A stretch of 5,869 bases of DNA, from positions 1 to 5,869 of the forward strand of contig JAGWRY010000312.1 in assembly GCA_028869495.1 (NCBI GenBank), read 5' to 3'. Source of the DNA: Elusimicrobiota bacterium. GTDB lineage: Bacteria > Elusimicrobiota > Elusimicrobia > UBA1565 > UBA9628. Positions 1-5,249 of the stretch are shown here, piece after piece (the stretch's first letter is position 1; every line of letters starts with the position of its first letter). Under the pieces are notes generated by a model. It was not told the origin of the DNA and did no database searches. It saw nothing but the letters and a program-made list of their open reading frames with translations. Both the position numbers and the translations under genes were made by a program.

Positions 1-130
1 CCTGGCCCTGGGCGCGGCGCCGATCGCGCGCGCGGTCGTCGGGCGGACGCTGACGCTGAGGCTGGGCCGGGACGCGATCCTCGTCGGTTCGCCCGCGGGG
101 CCGGCCGCCCGGAGCGGGGAGGGGGGTTTT
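1..130. other. Coding-like left edge, gene unresolved
   Basis: This stretch precedes the nadK promoter. On the + strand, the frame beginning at base 2 has 28 consecutive codons (through base 85) ending in G or C and reads like ordinary protein (LALGAAPIARAVVGR...). It has no stop before or within the promoter, however, and stays open across nadK in the wrong frame to 1408, so it cannot be a normal gene end. The minus strand has an equally GC3-rich open frame from a possible ATG at 174 leftward past base 1, but that start would overlap both the nadK start and its promoter. The other + frame stops at 51-53 and 57-59. I recognise no family. It may be the tail of a neighbouring gene with a frameshift, the start of a divergent gene, or non-coding GC-rich DNA. 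Confidence 0.25.
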
Positions 131-138
131 GCTATAAT
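130..138 (+). promoter_or_regulatory. Extended -10 promoter for nadK-recN-gltX
   Basis: The sequence TGCTATAAT is a perfect extended -10 element (TGn followed by the consensus TATAAT at 133-138). It stands out in a strongly GC-rich region. No TTGACA-like -35 box is seen at the usual distance, which is typical of extended -10 promoters. Transcription would begin near 145, giving a leader of about 32 nt before the nadK ATG at 177. It is the only clear promoter ahead of the nadK-recN-gltX run. Confidence 0.7.
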
Positions 139-176
139 CGGTCGTCCCCGGGCCGGCGCGCTCGAGGCGGTCATCG

Positions 177-1055
177 ATGGCAGCTCCCTCCAAGTCCGCA
201 GACTCCTCCCGCCGGGCCTTCGGCTCGGTCCTGCTCTTCCGCCACGAGGCCAAGCCCGAGGCGGCGCGCGCCCTCGCGCTGGTGCGGCGCCTGCTGAAGG
301 CCCGCGGCGTGCGCAGCTGGGTCGCCGACGGCAAGCCGAGCGAGGCCGCGCGGCGCGCGGACCTGGCGATCGCCCTGGGCGGGGACGGGACGATGCTGAG
401 GGTCGCGCGCGAGGTCGCGCCGCGCGGGATCCCTCTTTTGGGGATCAACCTCGGGGACCTGGGGTTTTTGTCCGCGCTCGAGGCCTCCGAGTTCAAGCGC
501 AGCGTCGACGCGGTGCTGGCCGGGCGCTTCGCGATCGAGGAGCGCTCGATGCTGACCGCCGAGGTCCTGCGGGGCGGGCGGCGGATCTTCGGGCCGGACC
601 TGGCCCTCAACGAGTGCGTGATCCGCTGCGGCGACCAGGCCCGCGCGGTCACCCTGTCGACGCTCTCGGGCGAGCGCTTCGTCGCCGACTTCTTCGGCGA
701 CGGCCTGATCGCCGCGACGCCGACCGGCTCGACCGCGTACGCGCTGGCCGCGATGGGCCCGATCGTGGACCCGTCGCTCGACGTGACCCTGCTCGCGCCG
801 ATCTGCCCGCACACGCTGACCCAGCGGCCCCTGCTGGTCCCGGCGCACCTGCCGCTGGCGATCCGCCTCGGGCGGCGGCGCCGGCACGAGACGCCGCGCG
901 TGCTGGTCTCTCTCGACGGGCGGCACGGCTGCGAGCTGAAGGTCGGCGACGAGGTGCGCGTGCGGCGGGCGCGGGCGCCCCTGCGCCTGCTGATGCCGCC
1001 GGGGCGGCCCTTCTTCGAGGTCCTGCGGCGCAAGCTGAAGTGGGGCCAGCGATGA
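177..1055 (+). CDS. nadK: NAD kinase (ATP-NAD kinase, NadK/PpnK)
   Basis: This cytoplasmic enzyme phosphorylates NAD+ to NADP+ and is the only route to NADP in most bacteria. The 292-residue protein has the family hallmarks in order: GGDGT at residues 68-72 (phosphate-binding and catalytic loop), NLGDLGFLS at 91-99, the NE pair at 145-146, and GDGLIAATPTGSTAY at 174-188, followed by the conserved HTLTQRPLLVP stretch. Its length is normal for bacterial NadK. The ATG at 177 is preceded by a GAGGCGG Shine-Dalgarno-like sequence at 164-170, and the frame is closed upstream by TAA at 135-137, so the start is well fixed. The first 14 residues are a Ser/Ala/Arg-rich extension before the Rossmann-like beta strand (SVLLFRHE). 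It is the first gene of the probable operon with recN and gltX; nadK next to recN is a common bacterial arrangement. Confidence 0.97.
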   Translation: MAAPSKSADSSRRAFGSVLLFRHEAKPEAARALALVRRLLKARGVRSWVADGKPSEAARRADLAIALGGDGTMLRVAREVAPRGIPLLGINLGDLGFLSALEASEFKRSVDAVLAGRFAIEERSMLTAEVLRGGRRIFGPDLALNECVIRCGDQARAVTLSTLSGERFVADFFGDGLIAATPTGSTAYALAAMGPIVDPSLDVTLLAPICPHTLTQRPLLVPAHLPLAIRLGRRRRHETPRVLVSLDGRHGCELKVGDEVRVRRARAPLRLLMPPGRPFFEVLRRKLKWGQR

Positions 1056-1087
1056 GCGGCGGACGGCGTCACGGAGCTCCCGCGGGC

Positions 1088-1221
1088 CGGCGGACGGAGA
1101 CGGCGTCGCCGGGACCGCGCGGGATCGACCCGCGCTTAGCCTCGCTCGGCGGCTTACGGCGGAACGACGGATGGGACGCCGTCCTCGCTCGAAATCCCGG
1201 CGACGCCGTCTCCGTCCGCCG
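1088..1221 (+). repeat. Palindromic element A with 27-bp perfect arms
   Basis: The left arm 1088-1114 (begins CGGCGGACGG, ends GCCGGGA) is the exact reverse complement of 1195-1221, 27 of 27 bases, enclosing 80 nt. Directly inside the left arm is a 7-bp hairpin (1117-1123 with 1129-1135, loop ATCGA), and a weaker 5-bp hairpin lies at 1166-1170 with 1179-1183. Bases 1112-1140 recur as an exact reverse complement inside element B. No obvious target-site duplication flanks it and it encodes no transposase. It may be a dispersed repeat or MITE-like unit, or a structured RNA domain in the nadK-recN transcript. I cannot name the family. Orientation is set so that the shared core follows the 5' arm. 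Confidence 0.85.
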
Positions 1222-1241
1222 ATTCGCCTGGCTCCTGACCA

Positions 1242-1381
1242 GCCGTTCGGCGGCGTCCCTGCCCGGATTTGGTCGACGCGCGGCCGTCGACCGGCGGGCC
1301 GCGCACGGCTTTAGTGGTCGGCGGAGACCGCTAAGCGCGGGTCGATCCCGCGCGGTCCGGGCAGGGACGCCGCCGAACGGC
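1242..1381 (-). repeat. Palindromic element B with 26-bp perfect arms
   Basis: Arm 1242-1267 (begins GCCGTTCGGC, ends GCCCGGA) is the exact reverse complement of 1356-1381, 26 of 26 bases, enclosing 88 nt. Three hairpins lie inside: 1271-1277 with 1286-1292 (7 bp), 1311-1319 with 1326-1334 (9 bp, one G-T pair), and 1335-1341 with 1347-1353 (7 bp, loop TCGAT). The last two are contiguous, giving a multi-branched, cloverleaf-like fold closed by the long stem. Its core, 1330-1358, is the exact reverse complement of 1112-1140 in element A, so B is an opposite-orientation relative of A. Its arms are largely different from those of A. It ends 20 nt before the recN ATG and just upstream of the recN ribosome binding site, so it could affect recN expression. 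Confidence 0.85.
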
Positions 1382-1401
1382 GTCCCGAGCGAGGCGCGCG
1401 G

Positions 1402-3060
1402 ATGCTGAGGACGCTGAAGGTCGTCAACTTCGCGGTCGTCGAGCGCGCCGAGATCGAGCTCGGCGCGGGCTTCACCGCCTTCACCGGCGAGACCGGCGCC
1501 GGCAAGTCGATCCTGCTCGAGGCGCTCGGCTTCCTGCTCGGCGCGCGCGGGTCGTCCTCCTGGCTGAGGGCCGGCGCGGCGAGCCTGGAGGTCGAGGGCG
1601 TCTTCGACGCGGCGGACCTCCCCGCCGACCTGCGCGAGCGCTTCGGCGTCTCGGGCGGGACCTTCGCCGCGCGGCGCGAGCTCGACGCGGGCGGGCGCAC
1701 GCGCGCGATGATCCGCTCGCAGTCGGCGCCGCTCTCGGCGCTGGTCCAGCTCGGCGACGCCTTCGCGGACTTCCACGGCCAGCACGAGAGCCGGGACCTG
1801 CTCAAGCCGGGCGTCCAGCTGGAGCTCCTCGACCGCTTCGGCGGGCTCGACGCCGAGCGCGAGGCGCTCGCGCGCGCGCACGCGCTCTGGGCGGGCCTGC
1901 GGGCGCGCCTGGAGGCCTCGTCGATGTCCGAGGAGGAGCGCCGCCGCCGCGTCGAACTGCTGCGCTTCCAGCTCGAGGAGATCGACGCCGCCAAGCCCCG
2001 CCTCGGCGAGGAGGAGGAGATCGACGAGGCCCTGCCGCGCCTGCGCAACGCCGAGCGCCTGCGCGCCTTCGCCGACTCCGCGTACGGCCAGCTCTACGCG
2101 GAGGAGGACGCCGCGCTGTCGCGCCTGATGCGCGCCGAGCGCGCGCTCGGGGAGCTGGCGCGCATCGACCCGTCGGCCGGGCGCCTGCAGGGCGAGCTCG
2201 AGGCCGCGCGCCTGTCGGTCGAAGCGGTCGCGCACGAGGTCGGGGACTACCGCGACCGCGCGACGGCCGACCCGGCCGCGCTCGACGCCCTGCTCGCCCG
2301 CCAGGAGGCCTTGTCGCGCCTGAAGAAGCGGCACGGGCCGACGTTGGCCGACGTGCTCGCCGCGCGCGCGCGCCTGGCCGACGAGCTCGACGGCCTGGAG
2401 AACGCCGACGCGCGCCTCGAGGAGACCAAGCGCGAGCTCGAGGCCGCGCAGGCCGCGCTGTCGAAGCTCTGCGACGAGGTCCACGACAAGCGCCGCAAGG
2501 CGGCCAAGAAGCTCGACGCGGCGGCGCTCAAGGAACTGAAGGTCCTGGGCCTGCCGCACTCGTCGTTCTCCTGCGCGGTCGAGCTCGAGGAGGGCGAGTG
2601 GACGCGGACCGGCGCGGACGCCGTCTCGTTCCTGCTCGCGGCCAACCCCGGCGAGCCGCCGCGCCCGATCAAGGCCGTCGCCTCCGGCGGCGAGCTGTCG
2701 CGCGTGATGCTGGCGCTGAAGACCGTCTTCGCGAAGGCCGACCGCACGCCGCTCCTCGTCTTCGACGAGGTGGACAGCGGCGTCGGCGGCGAGGTCGCGC
2801 GCGCCGTCGGCGAGCGCCTGGCCGCGCTCGGCCGCGGGCGGCAGATCCTCTGCGTGACGCACCTTGCGCAGGTCGCCTGCCTCGCGCACGCGCACTACCA
2901 CGTCGCCAAGGAGATCGCCGGCGGGCGCACGCGCGTGCGCGTCGAGCGCCTCGACGGCGAACGCCGCCTCGAGGCGGTCGCGCTGATGCTCGGCGGCCGC
3001 GCGGCGACCCCGGCCAGCCGCAAGCACGCCCAAGAACTTCTGGAGAACACCCCCGCATGA
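1402..3060 (+). CDS. recN: DNA repair ATPase RecN
   Basis: RecN is an SMC-like ATPase that acts with RecA early in double-strand break repair, on DNA in the cytoplasm. The 552 residues match the usual family length (about 550). The N-terminal half-ATPase opens with the typical MLRTLKVVNFAVVE strand, Walker A GETGAGKS at 29-36 and a Q-loop-like DFHGQHE at 123-129. The middle (about 150-390) is rich in Glu, Arg, Ala and Leu and fits the antiparallel coiled coil. The C-terminal half has the ABC signature ASGGELSR at 427-434, Walker B PLLVFDEVDSG at 450-460 and the switch histidine in VTHLAQ (H487). No key residue is missing. The ATG at 1402 is 5 nt after GAGGCG (1391-1396) and places the conserved N-terminal strand correctly. 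It is separated from nadK by two palindromic repeats and overlaps gltX by ATGA. No SOS-type operator was recognised upstream. Confidence 0.97.
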   Translation: MLRTLKVVNFAVVERAEIELGAGFTAFTGETGAGKSILLEALGFLLGARGSSSWLRAGAASLEVEGVFDAADLPADLRERFGVSGGTFAARRELDAGGRTRAMIRSQSAPLSALVQLGDAFADFHGQHESRDLLKPGVQLELLDRFGGLDAEREALARAHALWAGLRARLEASSMSEEERRRRVELLRFQLEEIDAAKPRLGEEEEIDEALPRLRNAERLRAFADSAYGQLYAEEDAALSRLMRAERALGELARIDPSAGRLQGELEAARLSVEAVAHEVGDYRDRATADPAALDALLARQEALSRLKKRHGPTLADVLAARARLADELDGLENADARLEETKRELEAAQAALSKLCDEVHDKRRKAAKKLDAAALKELKVLGLPHSSFSCAVELEEGEWTRTGADAVSFLLAANPGEPPRPIKAVASGGELSRVMLALKTVFAKADRTPLLVFDEVDSGVGGEVARAVGERLAALGRGRQILCVTHLAQVACLAHAHYHVAKEIAGGRTRVRVERLDGERRLEAVALMLGGRAATPASRKHAQELLENTPA

Positions 3061-4517
3061 CCACGAAAGTCCGCACCCGTTTCGCCCCGTCGCCGACCGG
3101 CTATCTGCACATCGGCGGCGCCCGCACGACGCTGTACAACTGGCTCTTCGCCCGCCATCACGGCGGCGAGTTCATCCTGCGCATCGAGGACACCGACGAG
3201 GTCCGTTCGACGCCCGAGTCGGTGACCGCGATCCTGGACTCGATCCAGTGGCTGGGCCTCGACTGGGACGAGGGACCGGTCGACGGGACGGCGAGCAAGG
3301 GCCCGCGCGGGCCGTACTACCAGATGCAGCGCGTCGCGATCTACCGCGAGCACCTCGAGCGCCTGCTGAAGGACGGCAAGGCCTACCGCTGCTACTGCAC
3401 GAAGGAGGAGCTCGACGAGATGCGGCGGTTGGCCCAGCTCGAGAAGCGCCCGCCGCGCTACGACGGCCGCTGCCGGAGCCTGACGGACGCCAAGCGCCGC
3501 GAGCTGGAGGCCGCCGGCAGGAAGCCGTCGGTGCGCTTCAAGATGCCGACGGACGGCGCGACGATCGTCGACGATCGGATCCGCGGCAAGGTCAGCTTCG
3601 AGAACTCGCTCCAGCAGGACCTCGTGATCTGGAAGACGACGGACGGACCGACCTACAACTTCGCCTGCGTGATCGACGACCACCTGATGGAGCTCAGCCA
3701 CGTGATCCGCGGCGACGAGCACCTGTCGAACACGCCGTCGCAGATCCAGATCTACCGGGCGCTCGGCTGGGAGCCGCCGGTCTTCGCGCACCTGTCGATG
3801 ATCATGGGGCCCGACGGCGGCAAGCTCTCGAAGCGCCACGGCGCGACGTCGGTGCTCGAGTACCGCGACCAGGGCTATCTGCCGCATACGATGCGCAACT
3901 ACCTGGCCCTGCTCGGCTGGTCGACGCCGGACTCCCAGCAGCTGTTCACCGATCCGGAGCTGATCGCGAAGTTCGACCTCGCCGGCTGCCAGAAGAGCCC
4001 GGCGACCTTCGACACGGTCAAGCTCCAGTGGATGAACGGGGAGTACCTCCGCGCCACGAGCCTCGACGAGGTGGTGAAGCTCGCCGGGCCGTTCCTGGAG
4101 AAGGCGGGCCTGACGGGCAAGCCCGGCCCGGACCTGAAGCGGACGATCGCCCTCGAGCACGAGAAGTTCAAGCTGCTGTCCGAGGTCCCGGAGCTGGTCT
4201 CGTTCTTCTACGAGCGCCCGGCGGAGCCGGCGCCGAAGGCCGCCAAGGTCCTCGGCGCGCCCGGCGCCAAGGACGTCCTGCTCGGGCTGGCCGAGCTGCT
4301 CAAGAACGGCTCGGAGCCGTTCGAGGACAAGGCCCTCGAGGCCCGCATCCGCGCCTTCTGCGCGGAGAAGGGCCTGAAGGCGGGACAGGTCTTCCACCCT
4401 CTGCGCGCGGCCGTGAGCGGGCGCACCGAGGGACCGACGCTGTTCCTGATGCTCGAGGTGATGGGACGCGAGGAAGTCCTCGCGCGCCTGAAGGCCGCCG
4501 CCGAGCGTCTCGGCTGA
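3057..4517 (+). CDS. gltX: Glutamyl-tRNA synthetase (class I)
   Basis: This cytoplasmic enzyme attaches glutamate to tRNA(Glu), feeding both translation and, where present, the glutamyl-tRNA route to haem. The 486-residue protein starts TRFAPSPTGYLHIGGAR with the HIGH-class motif HIGG at 18-21, followed by LRIEDTD. The second class I motif is KLSKR at 256-260, followed by HGATSV. The zinc-site region has C112, C114 and C139, but the position of the fourth ligand (His in E. coli) is Ser 141, a common variation. The C-terminal helical anticodon-binding part ends with HPLRAAVSGRTEGPTLF (from residue 447) and is complete. The start is the ATG overlapping the recN stop as ATGA, with TGGAG at 3041-3045 upstream, which implies translational coupling. 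Whether it also charges tRNA(Gln) cannot be judged here, since no gatCAB genes are in view. Confidence 0.97.
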   Translation: MTTKVRTRFAPSPTGYLHIGGARTTLYNWLFARHHGGEFILRIEDTDEVRSTPESVTAILDSIQWLGLDWDEGPVDGTASKGPRGPYYQMQRVAIYREHLERLLKDGKAYRCYCTKEELDEMRRLAQLEKRPPRYDGRCRSLTDAKRRELEAAGRKPSVRFKMPTDGATIVDDRIRGKVSFENSLQQDLVIWKTTDGPTYNFACVIDDHLMELSHVIRGDEHLSNTPSQIQIYRALGWEPPVFAHLSMIMGPDGGKLSKRHGATSVLEYRDQGYLPHTMRNYLALLGWSTPDSQQLFTDPELIAKFDLAGCQKSPATFDTVKLQWMNGEYLRATSLDEVVKLAGPFLEKAGLTGKPGPDLKRTIALEHEKFKLLSEVPELVSFFYERPAEPAPKAAKVLGAPGAKDVLLGLAELLKNGSEPFEDKALEARIRAFCAEKGLKAGQVFHPLRAAVSGRTEGPTLFLMLEVMGREEVLARLKAAAERLG

Positions 4518-4531
4518 ACCCCGGACCCAGG

Positions 4532-4562
4532 CGAGCGCGGGCCCTTTTGGGTCTTGCGCTCG
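4532..4562 (+). terminator. Hairpin after gltX, possible weak terminator
   Basis: Bases 4532-4538 (CGAGCGC) pair with 4556-4562 (GCGCTCG). An inner 5-bp helix, GGCCC with GGGTC (one G-U), closes a TTTT loop, with a small internal loop between the helices. It lies 15 nt after the gltX stop, where the operon transcript should end. No T-tract follows, so it is not a canonical intrinsic terminator. It could instead protect the mRNA 3' end, or be fortuitous, as its right arm overlaps the proposed -35 of the next promoter. Confidence 0.35.
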
Positions 4563-4583
4563 GCGCGCCCGCGGAGCTATGCT
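4554..4583 (+). promoter_or_regulatory. Putative promoter of the DksA-like gene
   Basis: TATGCT at 4578-4583 resembles a -10 box and is preceded by GC, as in the other two promoters of this window. A weak -35, TTGCGC (4554-4559), lies 18 nt upstream. Transcription would start near 4590, about 64 nt before the ATG at 4654. The -35 matches the consensus only in TTG, so confidence is moderate. Confidence 0.45.
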
Positions 4584-4586
4584 GGA

Positions 4587-4630
4587 CCGTCCCGGAACGG
4601 CCCTCGCGGGCTCTCCCGGCGCGACGACGG
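4587..4630 (+). other. Possible folded leader of the DksA-like mRNA
   Basis: Nested short helices can form in the predicted 5' untranslated region: CCGTC (4587-4591) with GACGG (4626-4630), CCGG (4592-4595) with CCGG (4616-4619), and GCCC (4600-4603) with GGGC (4608-4611) around a TCGC tetraloop. It leaves the ribosome binding site (4644-4648) free. Short GC-rich helices arise easily in such DNA, so this is only a candidate. Confidence 0.2.
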
Positions 4631-4653
4631 ACCGATTTTAGGCGGAGGATGCC

Positions 4654-5160
4654 ATGAAGAAGACCGCGAAGAAGGCCGCGACGAGCGCGGCCCGGACGAA
4701 GACGAAGGCCGCGCCGAAGAAGGCGTCGGAAGCCTCGTTCAAGAAGGAGCTCGCCTGGCTGACTCCGGCCAAGCTGAAGGACATCCGGAACAATCTCGTC
4801 GGGATGCGCGACGACATCCTGAACACGGTCCGCAAGCAGCAGGTCGAGGAGGGCGTCGACAACGGCGATTCCGTCGACCAGGCCAGCCAGTCGATCGAGA
4901 AGGAGCTCCTCTTCGAGCTGTCCGACAACGAGCGCGGGACGCTCGACATGATCGACGCGGCGATCCGCAAGATCGACAACGGGACCTACGGCCTCTGCGA
5001 AGCGACCCAGCGCCCGATCGGGCGCGCGCGCCTGGAGGCGATCCCCTACGCGCGCTACTCGATCTCCTACCAGAGCCAGCTGGAGAACAAGGAGATCGAA
5101 GCCGAGCCGGGCCACGACTTCAGCACGATCGGCGAGTTCGGCGGCGGCGGCGACTCCTGA
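4654..5160 (+). CDS. DksA/TraR-family protein, degenerate Zn finger
   Basis: DksA-type proteins insert a coiled coil into the secondary channel of RNA polymerase and tune initiation, often with ppGpp. This 168-residue protein has three parts. Residues 1-25 are a Lys/Ala/Thr tail (MKKTAKKAATSAARTKTKAA...) resembling histone H1-like tails. Residues about 37-110 form the helical coiled-coil region with D72 and D75 in GDSVDQAS, matching the DxxDxA acidic tip of DksA. Residues 112-140 align with the zinc finger (YGLCEATQRPIGRARLEAIPYARYSISYQ). Only C115 remains of the four zinc cysteines; the others align with T118, S136 and Y139, so zinc binding is unlikely although the fold motif PIGRARLEAIP is kept. 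A strong GGAGG (4644-4648) 5 nt before the ATG fixes the start. Its own promoter probably drives it. True DksA function is not assured, so no symbol is given. Confidence 0.9.
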   Translation: MKKTAKKAATSAARTKTKAAPKKASEASFKKELAWLTPAKLKDIRNNLVGMRDDILNTVRKQQVEEGVDNGDSVDQASQSIEKELLFELSDNERGTLDMIDAAIRKIDNGTYGLCEATQRPIGRARLEAIPYARYSISYQSQLENKEIEAEPGHDFSTIGEFGGGGDS

Positions 5161-5173
5161 CGCCCCGCCCGTC

Positions 5174-5202
5174 TTGAATCCGTAACATTCCGGGGCTATC
5201 CT
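5174..5202 (+). promoter_or_regulatory. Promoter of the GYF-like gene
   Basis: TTGAAT (5174-5179) and TATCCT (5197-5202) are separated by exactly 17 nt, the optimal sigma-70-type spacing, in a short non-coding gap after the DksA-like gene. The spacer is locally less GC-rich than its surroundings. The predicted transcription start is about 5209-5211, at or next to the ATG of a small leader ORF, so the transcript may be leaderless. Confidence 0.6.
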
Positions 5203-5210
5203 GCCCTCGG

Positions 5211-5249
5211 ATGACCGACGAAGCTCGCGCGGCGCGGGGCGCCGCGTGA
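5211..5249 (+). CDS. Candidate 12-residue leader ORF
   Basis: ATG at 5211 opens a 12-codon frame (MTDEARAARGAA) ending in TGA at 5247-5249, which overlaps the GTG start of the following gene (5246-5248) as GTGA. The ATG lies within about two bases of the start site predicted from the upstream promoter, so it would be read as a leaderless mRNA without a Shine-Dalgarno. Its last codons run through the right arm of a hairpin that hides the downstream start. A role in translational coupling is inferred; the peptide itself resembles nothing I know. Confidence 0.35.
   Translation: MTDEARAARGAA
5225..5249 (+). promoter_or_regulatory. Hairpin burying the GYF-like gene start codon
   Basis: Bases 5225-5235 pair with 5239-5249: an 11-bp helix with one G-U pair and a GGG loop. 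The inner 8 bp are a perfect GC-only palindrome. The right arm contains the whole GTG start codon (5246-5248) and the leader ORF stop. In the folded mRNA, initiation at the GTG should be blocked unless a ribosome translating the leader ORF opens the stem. GC-rich DNA forms such stems by chance, so function is inferred from the placement. Confidence 0.45.

Noticed and set aside
171..926. 251-codon minus-strand open frame over nadK
   Set aside because: It is an antisense shadow with no recognisable motif, while the + frame has every NAD kinase signature.
1088..1381. CRISPR array or retron-type RNA in the repeat region
   Set aside because: There are only two units, in opposite orientation and with different arms, with no regular direct repeats or spacers. 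No cas gene or reverse transcriptase is in the window.
1088..1381. Complete insertion sequence
   Set aside because: The units are about 135-140 bp, encode no transposase, and I see no target-site duplication at either edge.
1069..3033. 654-codon open frame on the minus strand over the nadK-recN gap and recN
   Set aside because: It is antisense to recN, which has all catalytic motifs. The translation is low-complexity Arg/Ala/Leu-rich and without motifs, as expected from GC3-rich shadow frames.
2598..3056. In-frame upstream extension of gltX inside recN
   Set aside because: The extra 153 residues are Arg/Ala-rich shadow of recN. The family N-terminus (RTRFAPSPTG) begins at the ATG overlapping the recN stop.
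2895..4397. 500-codon minus-strand open frame over gltX
   Set aside because: It is antisense to a complete glutamyl-tRNA synthetase; the composition is that of a shadow frame.
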